Position numbers and translations under genes: made by a program | Assembly (NCBI GenBank): GCA_019752555.1 | Contig: JAIELY010000006.1 | Coordinates: 1 to 64,000, forward strand | DNA: 64,000 nucleotides | Source of the DNA: Rhabdochlamydiaceae bacterium | GTDB taxonomy: Bacteria; Chlamydiota; Chlamydiia; Chlamydiales; Rhabdochlamydiaceae | Direction of reading: 5' to 3' | Notes under the pieces: generated by a model | The model's input: the letters and a program-made list of their open reading frames with translations, nothing else | Database searches by the model: none | What the model was told of the DNA's origin: nothing | Shown here: positions 1 to 10,300 of the stretch, piece by piece | Layout of the letters: every line of letters starts with the position of its first letter | Numbering within the stretch: the stretch's first letter is position 1

Positions 1-128
1 CTAGAGATCACAGAGCCCACAGAGAGGGATTAAATTTTAAATCGACGTATTCCTTCACGCAATAGTTTCACATTGAAATTGATCAATAACAGGCTATTTT
101 CTCCCTCTGTGAGCTCTGTGATCTCTAG
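1..128. repeat. Imperfect inverted repeat at window start
   Basis: The first 28 bases (starting CTAGAGATCACAGAG) reappear as their reverse complement at 101-128 with about three mismatches, separated by 72 AT-rich bases. A small perfect hairpin, GCGAAC-TTT-GTTCGC, follows directly at 128-142. The pair borders a decayed transposase gene, so it may be a terminal repeat or a small non-autonomous element, but a full element cannot be delimited because the window begins inside it. Confidence 0.6.
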
Positions 129-157
129 CGAACTTTGTTCGCGGGTGGTTGAAAAAT

Positions 158-675
158 TCATGCGGGGGCTTGCTTTAAAAGGTTTATAGGACTGAATTTG
201 TCCCTTACCCGACTTCTAAAATCCTGACCTAATATCGAGTCGGCAGCCAGGGTGGAAATCGCAGTAAAAAAACCAAACACAGCCAATTTAAAATCTTCAA
301 ACTCACGATAATAGGTGTTGTAAATCACACGTTCTTTCATCCACTTCCATAATCGCTCGATTGGGTTTACATTGGGGCTATATGAAGGTAAAAAGTGCAG
401 CTTTATTTTTGAGGTCCCAAGGTATTCTGTCACAACCTTATTCTTGTAATACCTAGCATTATCGCAAAAAACATGAATCCTTTTTTTTCCTGAATACGAC
501 GCCTCTATTTTTCGGAAAAAGCTGATGGTTGCTTCAGCATTCAACATTTTATCTTCCTGGATCAGGACTTGATCACATCCAGGATACCAGAGAGATTGAT
601 GCGAGATCTACCGCTATTAGCAGGTATTTGTTTCCTAACCCCTTTTTGGATCCAACCATAGGCAGGTTGCTGGAG
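158..675 (-). pseudogene. IS630-family transposase remnant (frameshifted, 5'-truncated)
   Basis: The 129 codons from 547 down to 158 give the C-terminal half of an IS630/Tc1-mariner DDE transposase: FCDNARYYKNK holds the second catalytic Asp, and LPSYSPNVNPIERLW is the family signature with the catalytic Glu. Upstream of 547 the homology continues (DQVLIQEDK) and then jumps to another frame near 571-576, where PAYGWIQKG and SGRSRINLSGILDV are readable. Past about 675 the resemblance stops, so the helix-turn-helix domain and first catalytic Asp are missing. Seen: truncation plus frameshift. Known: IS630 elements sometimes use programmed frameshifting, but the missing N-terminus makes this copy dead. 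Confidence 0.8.
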
Positions 676-888
676 TTGTAGCAAGAAGAAGGGAATTAGC
701 AAGTAGTCTTAGTTTTCTCACGAAAATCCTTACATCAATTTTAATTTTTCGATAACAATTTTGCGAATTAATGAGTAAGTTGTCAATCTGAAAGATGATG
801 GTAAAAAATTGGATTGAGGACAAAGCAAGCTCTTGGCAGAATCTTTGTCTTTATGCTCCGTCGAATATTAATCGGGAGGAAAATCCAA

Positions 889-1140
889 ATGACAACAGCA
901 GTAAGTGCCATGAGACTCTTTTCTGTACCTCCAGAATGCCCGTCTTCTGAGAAAAAACAATGTTCTAGAGAACTAGACTGTATTCAGCAACAGCTTCTCA
1001 CAAAAGAGAGAGTTACGCTTTCTGATTGGATCGCTATTAGTAGAGATCCTCCCTCAGGAGGAATGGGAAATTCGGGGGTTGGACAGTTTCTCTCCTCTAT
1101 GGTGGGAGCGTCTTGTCGGCATCATTCCGGAAGTTGCTAG
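889..1140 (+). CDS. Hypothetical small protein, possibly frameshifted
   Basis: An 83-aa product of unknown function. The start is set by GGGAGG at 874-879, ten bases ahead of the ATG. The N-terminal half is ordinary and Cys-containing (PPECPSSEKKQCS), while the C-terminus becomes Gly/Ser-rich and ends HHSGSC. In the +1 frame the region from about 1022 to 1210 reads as a more protein-like tail (for example PLWWERLVGIIPEV) ending at TAG 1208-1210. A one-base indel near 1020 could therefore have broken a gene of about 105 codons. No domain is recognised. It sits between the transposase remnant and gatC. Confidence 0.45.
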   Translation: MTTAVSAMRLFSVPPECPSSEKKQCSRELDCIQQQLLTKERVTLSDWIAISRDPPSGGMGNSGVGQFLSSMVGASCRHHSGSC

Positions 1141-1245
1141 TATTCGCATACAACCTCCACGGGAATTGCTTGAAGAATGTTCGAGGGTAACCGGCTCATC
1201 ATCCACTTAGCGAATGCTTTGTGCGCCTCTAAAAGGAGGTGTTTT

Positions 1246-1272
1246 ATGATCATTTCCATTGACTCTTCCTAG
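1246..1272 (+). CDS. Possible 8-codon leader peptide upstream of gatC
   Basis: AAAGGAGGT at 1232-1240 is one of the strongest Shine-Dalgarno matches in the window, yet the ATG it serves (1246) opens a frame of only eight codons (MIISIDSS) before TAG. The frame lies about 50 bases ahead of gatC, which has no good ribosome site of its own. It may be a translated leader that couples or tunes gatC expression, or the relic of a longer gene. No attenuator hairpin is obvious. Confidence 0.25.
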   Translation: MIISIDSS

Positions 1273-1319
1273 CTAACGGATTACACTTTAAAGGCAAATG
1301 AACGGTAATGGGTAGCCCT

Positions 1320-1625
1320 ATGTCTGAATTTGATGAAAACGAACTCGATCATCTGATGAAACTCTGTCGGATCGAATGCTCTTCGGAAGAGAAGGCGTCT
1401 TTAAAAGAAAATCTAGCAAAAGTGTTGAAATACATTGAGCTATTGCAAGAGGTCGATACGGAGGGGGTAAAACCTTGTTTGAGCGTGCAGGAGTCGCTTG
1501 TGAATGTGACGCGCGAGGATGTTGTGGAAAACACCCTATCCCGTGAGCAGTTTCTCGCTAATGCGCCGGCGCATGTCGGCGGCATGATCCGCGTTCCCCC
1601 TGTCATCAAGTTTGCTAACCCTTGA
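1320..1625 (+). CDS. gatC: Asp/Glu-tRNA amidotransferase subunit C
   Basis: GatC is the small subunit of the GatCAB amidotransferase that converts Glu-tRNA(Gln), and in some bacteria Asp-tRNA(Asn), to the amidated forms in the cytoplasm. The product of about 101 residues has the usual helical N-terminus (ELDHLMKLCRIECSSEEK) and the C-terminal stretch that wraps around GatA (ETPCLSV-like EGVKPCLSV, then FLANAPAHVGGMIRVPPVI). Start 1320 (MSEFDENEL) matches relatives better; an in-frame ATG at 1308 would add MGSP, and neither has a strong ribosome site. The stop at 1625 precedes the gatA start by 13 bases, so it opens a gatC-gatA-gatB operon. Confidence 0.93.
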   Translation: MSEFDENELDHLMKLCRIECSSEEKASLKENLAKVLKYIELLQEVDTEGVKPCLSVQESLVNVTREDVVENTLSREQFLANAPAHVGGMIRVPPVIKFANP

Positions 1626-1638
1626 GAGGATTCACACG

Positions 1639-3096
1639 ATGCACCGTTTATCTGCTGTTGACCTGCGCGATCGATTTGTAAAAGGCGAAATTTCTGCTGA
1701 GAGCATTGCGGAATCTATCCTGCAGCGGATCGCTGCGCACGACCCTAAGATCGGGGCCTTTTTGCATTTTGAAGAAGAGCGTTTGAAGAAGCTCGCAAAG
1801 AGGCTTGATGAAAAACGCAAAAGCGGCAAGCCGCTCGGCAAGATGGCGGGCATTCCTGTAGGGATCAAAGACAATATCCATATTAAAGGAGAGATCACCA
1901 CCTGCGGTTCTTTATTTCTTAAGAACTATCGAGCTCCTTTTGATGCGACAGTGGTGCGTCTGTTGGAAGAAGAGGATGCGCTTCTTGTGGGCAAGATGAA
2001 CCTCGATGAATTTGCGATGGGCTCTTCGACAGAAAATTCCGCTTATCACCCGACAAAAAATCCATGGGACCTTAACTGCTCGCCAGGAGGCTCTTCCGGG
2101 GGATCGGCTGCGGCTGTTGCCGCGCGTTTATGCCCCATTACTCTAGGCAGCGACACAGGGGGATCGATCCGCCAGCCGGCAGCTTTTTGCGGGATCGTAG
2201 GATTTAAGCCGACCTATGGCAGAGTGTCGCGTTATGGCCTTGTGGCCTTTGGCTCTTCCCTCGATCAGATTGGGCCGCTCGCAACAAATGTGAAAGACGC
2301 AGCGCTTACCATGGAAGTATTGGGAAGGCACTGTCCTAATGATTCTACTAGCTTGAATTTACCGGGAGAAAATTATTTAGCCTCTCTTGAGTCATCCATT
2401 CAAGGGACTGCCATTGGTGTACCCTGGAGTTTTTTAAATGACCTTGAGGCATCGGCAAAGGAGAATTTCTTAGCGTCGATCGAGGTTTTTAAAAGTCTTG
2501 GAGCTGAAATTGTCGATGTCGATCTCAACTTATTAAAATACTCGGTTGCGATTTATTATATTCTAGCTACAGCTGAAGCTTCGACTAATTTAGCGCGATT
2601 CGATGGGATCCGCTATGGCGTGCGCAGCAGCCGTGCTCAGACTTTAGATGAGGTTTACGAATTTTCTAAGCAAGAAGGATTCGGCCCGGAAGTAAAGAAG
2701 AGGATCCTTCTCGGAACTTATGTGCTTTCCTCTGGTTTTCAAGATGCTTACTATAGAAAGGCGCAGAAGGTGCGCGCTCAGATCATCGCTCAGTTCAAAA
2801 AGGCATTTTCTCTCTGTCAGGTGATCGCGATGCCCTCTTCTCCTTTTACAACATTTTGCCTTGGAGAAATGAAAGATCCGCTCCAGATGTATCTGCAAGA
2901 CATTTATACAATTGCAGCGAACATGGCGGGCCTTCCTGCGATCAGCGTCCCTTCCGGCTTCAATAGAGAAAAGCGCCCGTTTGGGTTGCAGATTCTCGGA
3001 CCGCAATGCCGTGATGGCGAGGTGCTCAGGTTCGCTTACGCCTATGAACAAAAAACTAAATACAGCTCTCACATCCCTCCGCTTTTCGAGGTCTAA
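1639..3096 (+). CDS. gatA: Glutamyl-tRNA(Gln) amidotransferase subunit A
   Basis: Amidase-signature subunit that hydrolyses glutamine and passes ammonia to GatB. The 485-aa length is normal. The Ser-cisSer-Lys centre is visible: Lys in [14 protein letters not shown], cis-Ser and Gly-rich loop in [15 protein letters not shown], and the nucleophilic Ser in [17 protein letters not shown]. Start 1639 ([11 protein letters not shown]) is chosen over an upstream in-frame codon at 1612 because GAGAGGA lies at 1624-1630 and the longer form would overlap gatC. One base separates the stop from gatB, so the two are translationally coupled. Confidence 0.97.
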   Translation: MHRLSAVDLRDRFVKGEISAESIAESILQRIAAHDPKIGAFLHFEEERLKKLAKRLDEKRKSGKPLGKMAGIPVGIKDNIHIKGEITTCGSLFLKNYRAPFDATVVRLLEEEDALLVGKMNLDEFAMGSSTENSAYHPTKNPWDLNCSPGGSSGGSAAAVAARLCPITLGSDTGGSIRQPAAFCGIVGFKPTYGRVSRYGLVAFGSSLDQIGPLATNVKDAALTMEVLGRHCPNDSTSLNLPGENYLASLESSIQGTAIGVPWSFLNDLEASAKENFLASIEVFKSLGAEIVDVDLNLLKYSVAIYYILATAEASTNLARFDGIRYGVRSSRAQTLDEVYEFSKQEGFGPEVKKRILLGTYVLSSGFQDAYYRKAQKVRAQIIAQFKKAFSLCQVIAMPSSPFTTFCLGEMKDPLQMYLQDIYTIAANMAGLPAISVPSGFNREKRPFGLQILGPQCRDGEVLRFAYAYEQKTKYSSHIPPLFEV

Positions 3097-3097
3097 T

Positions 3098-4561
3098 ATG
3101 TCCGATATATGTTACGAAGATTGGGAACCGGTCATCGGACTGGAAATCCACGTTCAGCTCAATACAAAGTCGAAACTCTTTAGTTCGGCTTCCAATCGCT
3201 TTGGCGATGAGCCAAACACCAATATCGGGATTGTCGACACGGGACAACCTGGATCTCTTCCCGTCCTGAATAAGGAGGCTGTGAAAAAGGCGGTTCAGTT
3301 TGGTTGCGCCGTGCACGCTCAAGTTCCTTTGATCAGCGCCTTTGACCGTAAGTCCTATTTTTATCCGGATAGCCCTCGCAATTTTCAAATCACTCAATTC
3401 GACCACCCTATTGTGTTAGGGGGATATATTGAGGCGGACGTCGGCGGACAGACCAAACACTTTAAAATCAATCGGGCGCATTTAGAAGATGACGCGGGAA
3501 TGTTAAAGCACTTTACATCGTTTGCGGGTGTGGACTACAACCGCGCGGGGGTGCCTCTTTTAGAAATTGTCTCTGAGCCTTGCATGCGCTCGCCTAAGGA
3601 AGCCTCTGCCTATGCGATGGCGATTAAAGCGGTCATGCAATACATCGACGCATCGGATTGCAATATGGAAGAGGGCTCTCTTCGTGTCGATTGCAATATT
3701 TCTGTGCGTAAAAAAGGGGAAACGGGGCTGCGCAATCGGATCGAGATCAAAAACCTCAATTCGTTCAGCAACATGGAAATGGCAATCGAATCGGAAATCC
3801 GCCGTCAGATCCGCCTTTATACGCAGCATCCTCACGAAAACCCTGACACAGTGATTGAAAAAGGGACCTATCGCTTTGATCCGGACAAAAAAGAAACGAT
3901 TATGATGCGCCAAAAGGAAGGGGCGGAAGACTACCGCTATTTTCCGGAGCCGGATCTTCCTCCGATCGTTTTGACACAAGCTTATATTGATGAAATCAAA
4001 GCTGCGCTTCCAGAGCTTCCTGCGGCGCGGTTTAAACGGTATCTCACGGAGCTTCTCTTGCCAGAGGGGTTGGCTCTTTTTCTTGTGAATGATCGGGATT
4101 TGTCCAATTATTTTGAAGAAGCCTTAAAAACATGTCCAAGTCCCAAAACTGTGTGTAATTGGATCACAGTCGAATTTGCGGGACGCTATAAAGACACGGG
4201 AAAATCTCTTCTCACCTCTGGGATCAGCGCAGAACATGTTGCTAAACTTGTTCTCATGATCGAAAAAGGGACGATTACTGGAAAAATTGCGAAAAGTGTC
4301 GCAGATGAAATGGTGCTTCATCCTGAAAAAAATCCAGAGCAGATTGTTCAGGAAAACCCCGACTTCCAACCGGTTCACGACACCTCTGCGATCGAACCGC
4401 TTGTCGATCAGGTGCTCAGCGAAAATGCCCAGTCGGTTGCCGATTACAAAGCGGGGAAAGATAAAGCATTTTCCTTTCTTGTCGGCCAGGTCATGAAACT
4501 CTGTAAAGGAAAAGCATCTCCAACAATTGTTAATGATCTTTTGACCAAAAAACTCAAATAG
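3098..4561 (+). CDS. gatB: Asp/Glu-tRNA amidotransferase subunit B
   Basis: GatB binds the mischarged tRNA, phosphorylates the Glu side chain with ATP and performs the amide transfer. The 487-aa product starts [20 protein letters not shown]; the motif [17 protein letters not shown] and the later [11 protein letters not shown] are diagnostic. The C-terminal YqeY-like helical tail that recognises the tRNA elbow ([10 protein letters not shown] at the end) is intact. Start 3098 follows the gatA stop by one base. A strong hairpin terminator at 4591-4624 ends the operon. Confidence 0.97.
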   Translation: MSDICYEDWEPVIGLEIHVQLNTKSKLFSSASNRFGDEPNTNIGIVDTGQPGSLPVLNKEAVKKAVQFGCAVHAQVPLISAFDRKSYFYPDSPRNFQITQFDHPIVLGGYIEADVGGQTKHFKINRAHLEDDAGMLKHFTSFAGVDYNRAGVPLLEIVSEPCMRSPKEASAYAMAIKAVMQYIDASDCNMEEGSLRVDCNISVRKKGETGLRNRIEIKNLNSFSNMEMAIESEIRRQIRLYTQHPHENPDTVIEKGTYRFDPDKKETIMMRQKEGAEDYRYFPEPDLPPIVLTQAYIDEIKAALPELPAARFKRYLTELLLPEGLALFLVNDRDLSNYFEEALKTCPSPKTVCNWITVEFAGRYKDTGKSLLTSGISAEHVAKLVLMIEKGTITGKIAKSVADEMVLHPEKNPEQIVQENPDFQPVHDTSAIEPLVDQVLSENAQSVADYKAGKDKAFSFLVGQVMKLCKGKASPTIVNDLLTKKLK

Positions 4562-4590
4562 TTATACTGCGCTTATATACTAATAATTTT

Positions 4591-4624
4591 AAAAACTGAG
4601 AATTACTCACTTTTCTCAGTTTTT
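4591..4624 (+). terminator. Rho-independent terminator after gatB
   Basis: A perfect 12-bp stem (AAAAACTGAGAA / TTCTCAGTTTTT) with a 10-base loop ends in a T run. An outer pair, CTGCGCTT at 4567-4574 and AAGCGCAG at 4629-4636, nests around it. It lies 30 bases past the gatB stop and 20 bases before the efflux operon. Confidence 0.85.
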
Positions 4625-4644
4625 AATAAAGCGCAGGGCATTAC

Positions 4645-6201
4645 ATGAGTCGACCCGTTTGGGGATTACCAGCATCTTGTCTTCTTCTTTTGACGAGCAC
4701 GGGCTGCTATACCAATCATGCGGTTATCAATCCCTATAGCTATGCCCCAAGATCCCCTTCTCAATTCTGGACGCCGCCTGATTCGATCCATCCCATGGTG
4801 CTATCAGACCGCCCACCTGATCTTCCCACGCAAGACGAACCCTATAGTCTTGCAGAACTGATCGATATTGCACTGCGCAATAACACCTTTACTCAATTAA
4901 CGTGGGCTCAAGCAAGAGAAGCGGCTGCAAGTTATGGGCAAGCGCAAAGCGATCTTTTCCCTCAAATCACAGGCTCATTTAGTTACGAGCGTGTGCGCAC
5001 GCCCACGTTCGGCACCACGCTGACACCAGGAAGCTCGACTGCTGCGAGCACCGCTTTTAGCGCAGGGACGCTAGCTCCTGCTACCGTAACGGACATCTAC
5101 TATTCCGATTGGGGTCCTCAGCTTTCTGTGACCTATCTTGTTTTCGACTTTGGAACCTTAAGAGCTACCACCGAAGCTTCCCGCCAAGCGCTTTATAATG
5201 CTGACTGGAACCACAATAGCATGATCCAAAATGTTTTGCAGACGATCATGACCGATTTTTATAACTATCTGTATCAAAAACAGCTTTATAGAGCGAATGA
5301 AGCGGATGTCGCAACAGCCCAGCTAACGTTAGATGCCGCGGAGCTGGGATTGCGCAATGGAGTGAGAGATGTCTCTGATTACCTGCAGGCCAAAACGCAA
5401 CTGTTGCAAAATCAGACTCGGTGGGTGGCTCAACAGCAAAACGTGGAAAATGCCTTAGCCCAGCTGTTAACGGACATGGGCCTTCCTGCTAATCTGAGAA
5501 TAAAAACACAAGATCTTCCTACAACGCTTCCCTCAAGCGATTTTCTCCCTCCACTCGAGGAGCTCATTGCGATTGCCTTCCAAAACCGCCCTGATTTGCT
5601 GGCCTCGGAAGCGAATCTAAAATCAACCGAAATGAGCTTATTGGCAGCAAAACGAGATTATTTACCTAAGCTCAATTATACATTCGATCTTGGAAAAACC
5701 TATTTTAATGGCGGGTTGCACGACAGGTACAACTTTGACAGTCTCTTTTCTGTGAGCATGCCTCTATTTGCAGGGTTTTACTACAAAAATGCTGTCAAAG
5801 GAGCGCAAGCGACAAAGAAGCAAGCAGAAGAACAGCTGCGCAATAATCAGCTCAACGTGATCCAACAGGTCACAACCTTTCATTTCAACGTGAGAGTGGC
5901 GTTTGAAACATTGCAATTTGCAACAGCTTTTCTCAATGCTGCAGAAGAACAATACACGGTAGCTCTCAACCAGTATCAGCATGGAGTAAATACGATCTTA
6001 GATGTCGTCTCGGCTCAAAGCTCGCTTGTCGATGCAAGAGCCTCTCAAGCACAAGCCATCCAGCAATGGTACGACTCGCTTGCTAATATCGCATATGCAA
6101 CAGGGCTTCTGTCTCCTACACAGTTGCCAACAACAATCGAAGCGGAAGGGTTTCAACCCCAAAATAGATACATGATCAAATATAGTGAGGGATCAGAATG
6201 A
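4645..6201 (+). CDS. Outer-membrane efflux channel, TolC/NodT (OprM-like) family
   Basis: Probable OM exit duct of a tripartite RND efflux system. The 518-aa protein starts with a signal sequence ending LLLLTSTGC, a lipobox-like site (imperfect, Ser at -3), so it is probably a lipoprotein as in the OprM/NodT branch. Two outer-membrane efflux repeats follow: SLAELIDIALRNNTFTQLTWAQAREA opens the first (about residue 67) and LEELIAIAFQNRPDLLASEA opens the second (about residue 310). Ala/Gln-rich alpha-hairpins lie between. It overlaps the adaptor gene by four bases, so it is first in a three-gene operon with its own adaptor and pump. Substrate is unknown. Confidence 0.9.
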   Translation: MSRPVWGLPASCLLLLTSTGCYTNHAVINPYSYAPRSPSQFWTPPDSIHPMVLSDRPPDLPTQDEPYSLAELIDIALRNNTFTQLTWAQAREAAASYGQAQSDLFPQITGSFSYERVRTPTFGTTLTPGSSTAASTAFSAGTLAPATVTDIYYSDWGPQLSVTYLVFDFGTLRATTEASRQALYNADWNHNSMIQNVLQTIMTDFYNYLYQKQLYRANEADVATAQLTLDAAELGLRNGVRDVSDYLQAKTQLLQNQTRWVAQQQNVENALAQLLTDMGLPANLRIKTQDLPTTLPSSDFLPPLEELIAIAFQNRPDLLASEANLKSTEMSLLAAKRDYLPKLNYTFDLGKTYFNGGLHDRYNFDSLFSVSMPLFAGFYYKNAVKGAQATKKQAEEQLRNNQLNVIQQVTTFHFNVRVAFETLQFATAFLNAAEEQYTVALNQYQHGVNTILDVVSAQSSLVDARASQAQAIQQWYDSLANIAYATGLLSPTQLPTTIEAEGFQPQNRYMIKYSEGSE

Positions 6202-7325
6202 AAGGTTTAACAATTTCTCTATCTATCTGCTGCGCTCTATTTGCTGTCGCAAGCTGTCAAAAAAAGGTGCCGACGCCGCCTCCTCCTCCTAAAGTGATCG
6301 TGACAACGCCTGTCGTGCAGGATGTGCCCGTCTGGCTGCAGTATATTGGCAATTTAGTTCCCAACATCAGTGTCCAGATTATGGGTCAAGTCTCAGGGAT
6401 TTTAACAGAACAGCATTTTGTGGAAGGGCAAGATGTGAAACAAGGAGATCTTCTTCTTGTGATCGATCCGCGTCCTTATGAAGCTGCCCTTTTAAAAGCA
6501 GAAGCCCAACTCGAGCAGACGATCGCCTCTTTAGATTATGCTAAAGAAACGACACAACGCTACGCTAAGCTTGTGGAACAAGATTTTATTTCACAGCTCA
6601 ACTACGACTCGTACGTCACAAACGTACTTAGCGATCAAGCGATCATTGAACAAAATAAAGCAGACATTGCAACAGCAAAAATCAATTTAGGCTATTGCTA
6701 CATCACAGCTCCGATGGATGGAGTGACAGGACTTCTTCAAATTAAACCGGGCAACTACGTCAATGCATCCGCTGACAGCGTCCTTACTGTCTTAAATCAA
6801 ATCCAACCTTGCTTAGTGAACTTCTATGTTCCAGAAACCGATCTCTATACGATTCAAAAAAAACAACGGGAGCAACCGGTTAAAATTGAGGTGTTTCTCG
6901 ATTCCGCGCACACAGTGAGCTACGAAGGAACGTTGACCCTCATCGACAACCAGGTCAATAGTGGAACTGGCGCCATCTTGATGCAAGGAACCCTTCCTAA
7001 TGAAGACAAACTGCTCTGGCCGGGAAATTTTGTCGATGTCCGCGTTCACATCGATGAAAAAAAGGGAGCTCTTCTTCTTCCTACGCCAGCCGTTTTAGTG
7101 GGGCAATCAGGTCATTATGTCTATGTGGTCAATGCAAATAGCGAAATCGAGATGAAGCCTGTGCAGATTGGACAGCGGCATGAGGAGCTGACCGTCGTTT
7201 ATTCGGGAATCACAGTAAATGATAAAGTTGTGACAGAAGGACAGCTCAATTTATACCCTGGACTTAAAGTCGCAATAACTACGCAAGCTTTAGAGACACC
7301 TGCCGATACACAACAGAACCCTTAA
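6198..7325 (+). CDS. RND efflux periplasmic adaptor (membrane fusion protein)
   Basis: AcrA/MexA-type adaptor that bridges the pump to the OM channel. The 375-aa protein has a clear lipoprotein signal with lipobox VASC (Cys20), followed by a Pro-rich linker. The lipoyl half-motifs flank a short coiled hairpin (GQDVKQGDLLLVIDPRPYEA ahead, APMDGVTGLLQIKPGNYV after), then beta-barrel and membrane-proximal domains (LLLPTPAVLVGQSGHYVYVV). It starts inside the last codons of the channel gene (ATGA overlap) and ends ten bases before the pump gene, so all three are coupled. Confidence 0.94.
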   Translation: MKGLTISLSICCALFAVASCQKKVPTPPPPPKVIVTTPVVQDVPVWLQYIGNLVPNISVQIMGQVSGILTEQHFVEGQDVKQGDLLLVIDPRPYEAALLKAEAQLEQTIASLDYAKETTQRYAKLVEQDFISQLNYDSYVTNVLSDQAIIEQNKADIATAKINLGYCYITAPMDGVTGLLQIKPGNYVNASADSVLTVLNQIQPCLVNFYVPETDLYTIQKKQREQPVKIEVFLDSAHTVSYEGTLTLIDNQVNSGTGAILMQGTLPNEDKLLWPGNFVDVRVHIDEKKGALLLPTPAVLVGQSGHYVYVVNANSEIEMKPVQIGQRHEELTVVYSGITVNDKVVTEGQLNLYPGLKVAITTQALETPADTQQNP

Positions 7326-7334
7326 AGGCACCTT

Positions 7335-10300
7335 ATGAATATTTCAGGTCCATTTCTCAAACGCCCTGTGATGACGATCCTCGTGATGATCTCGGTTGCT
7401 TTCTTTGGTGTTCTTGCGTATCAGGCGCTTCCTGTCAGCGATCTTCCCGATGTCGCCTACCCTACAATCGAGGTCTCTGTCGACTACCCTGGCGCAGACC
7501 CACAAACAATTGCCAACAACGTCGTCGTTCCACTGGAAAAGGAATTTACAACGATTCAAGGGATTCAAACGATCGCTTCCACTAGTTATACGGGAAGCGC
7601 GACGATCGTTCTGCAGTTTAATCTCGACCGCAATGTGGATCTTGCAGCCCCCGATGTTCAAGCAGCAATTAACGCAGCCCAGCCTCAGCTGCCGCAAGAT
7701 CTGCCCTATGCACCGACATATAGCAAAGTCAATCCCACATCGACGCCTGTTCTTTTCTTTGCCATCACCTCTCAGACAATGACATTTGGAGATCTTTATA
7801 ACTATGGCGATGTTGTCATCGGAGAGCGTTTGAGCATTATCGATGGGGTCTCACAAGTCCAAACTTATGGACAGCCCTATGCTGTGCGTCTTCGTATCGA
7901 TCCGCAAAAGCTCGCCTCGCGCGGCATTGGGATTGATGAAGTGGGAACTGCGATCCAAAATGCTAACGTTTATCTTCCTGTTGGAACTCTTTTTGGAGAA
8001 ACAAGAGAATTTACAATCGATGTGAACGGACAGCTCGAATCCGCAGCAGAATATGATCGTGTGATCATTAAAAATGACAACGGCTCCATTACCCGTTTCC
8101 GCGATATCGGAAAAGCGCTCGATAGCGTCCAAGACGATAAGATGTACTTTGCCTATTCTGATAAACAAGATACCGTTGCGATGGTCGGGCTAGCACTAAG
8201 AACACAAGCGGGGGCCAATACTCTGCAAGTGATCGAACGGGTCAACGCCATTCTTCCTCAGCTGCTCGATGAAATTCCAGGGTCTGTTAAGTTGATTCGG
8301 ATGTACGATCAGTCTGATTATATTTGGGAATCTGTACACGATGTCGAATTCACCCTCGTCATCGCTCTATTACTTGTGATCCTCGTCATTTTCTTCTACC
8401 TGGGAACAGTGCGCGATACGGTGATCCCAGTTCTTGCAATCCCCATGTCGATCCTCGGAACATTCATCGTAATGCTCTATGCGGGATTTACCATCGACAT
8501 CCTATCACTGCTTGCCATCACCCTTGCGATCGGATTTCTCGTGGATGATGCGATTGTCGTTTTAGAAAATATTGTCCGCCACGTCGAACATGGAGAATCC
8601 CCTTTTCAGGCCGCAATCAACGGATCTAAAGAAATTGGTTTTACCATTTTATCGATGACATTGTGCTTATGCACCGTCTTTATTCCTCTGATTTTTATGG
8701 CGGGGATTATCGGCAGAATCCTACATGAATTTGCAGTCACCATTGTGACAGCTGTTGCGATCTCAGGAATCATCTCGCTCACCTTAACACCGCTTCTTTG
8801 CAGCCGTTTTATCCCGCCTCACATCGAAGGAAGACAAAAAAATCGGGTCGAGCGCTTCTCAGAGGCCTTTAATCAAAAGATTCTCGACATTTATGGACCC
8901 AGCCTTGAGTGGGCTCTTAACCACCGCATCACCATTTTAGCAGTAGGTCTTGCAAGTGTTCTCTTTTCTGTTTTTCTCTTGGTAACTCTTCCCAAAGACT
9001 TTATGCCGCCCGATGATTTGGGGCTTGTAGAAGGCTATGTGCAAACCGTCGATGGCACCTCTCCTTTTCTCATCGGCGATTACATGCAGCAGCTTGCTAA
9101 AATCGCAGTCAATGATCCCAATGTGCTCGACGTTGCGGCAGTGGGTGGATACCCTCAAGATAACGAAGGGGTCTTGTATATCAATCTCAAACCCCTGTCA
9201 GAACGCCTCTCTCTCATTCCTCTCTTACATGAGATGAATCAGAAAATGAATTCGATTCCGGGTGTGCAAGTGTTCTTAAAACCCCTGCCGTTGATTAACC
9301 TTCAAGTGGGTGCAGTTGACAGTAAAGCCGCTTATCAGTACACCATCCAAGGGCTTAATCCCCAAGACATTTTTAAATACGGCCCAATTCTAGAAGAGAA
9401 ATTTAATGCATTAAAAACGATTAAGAATGTCGTTAGCGATCTTGACATCACACAACCTCAGCTGCAAATTGAGATCTTACGAGATAGAGCATCCACATAC
9501 GGGATCTCCGCTTACCAAATTGAAAACACTCTTAATTTAGCCTATGCGACAAGCAACCTCTCTCCGATCAACATGCCAAATAACCAATATTATGCGATCA
9601 TGGAGACATTTCCCAAATTTTATTACAACCCAGCGCAGCTGCAGCAAATCTGGCTCCGCAGTTCGTTAACAGGAGAGCTTGTTCCTTTAAGCGCCATTAC
9701 CACTATGAAAGAGGGCTTGGGACCGCTGACAGTCAACCACGTCAACGGCCTTCCCTCGGCAACAATCTCCTTTAACTTAGCGCCGGGAGCCGCATTAAGC
9801 GAGGCTCTTAAAGAGGTAGAAGCAGTCGCCAAGCAAACTCTGCCAACCGCTGTCTTTGGCAGCATTCAAGGGGCTGCAGACGTCTTTAAAACATCCTTTG
9901 CCAACTTGCAGTTTCTTTTGATCATCACGATTTTTATCATCTATGTGATCTTAGGAATCCTCTATGAAAGTTTCTTTCCCCCGATCACGGTGATGTCAAC
10001 ACTTCCGCCTGCTGCTATGGGCGGTTTGTTCAGCTTAATGATCTTCGGCCAAACGCTTTCTCTCTTTGCCTTCGTCGGATTAATCATGCTTTTGGGAATT
10101 GTCTTGAAAAACGGGATTATCATGATCGACTTTGCGAACGCCTCGCGCGCTCATGAAGGAAAAAACATCCACGATGCGATTTACCATGCCTGTATGGTGA
10201 GAGTCCGCCCCATCCTCATGACCACCTTTGCTGCTCTCATGGGAGCGGTTCCGATTGCGCTCGGCATTGGCGGGGCTACTGCCAAAAGCCGGATGCCTCT

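Noticed and set aside
635-823. 62-codon minus-strand frame
   Set aside because: It overlaps the IS630 relic in another frame, has no ribosome site and unconvincing composition; treated as chance.
2644-3072. 142-codon frame antisense to gatA
   Set aside because: Mirror of the gatA codon pattern; gatA is certain and there is no ribosome site.
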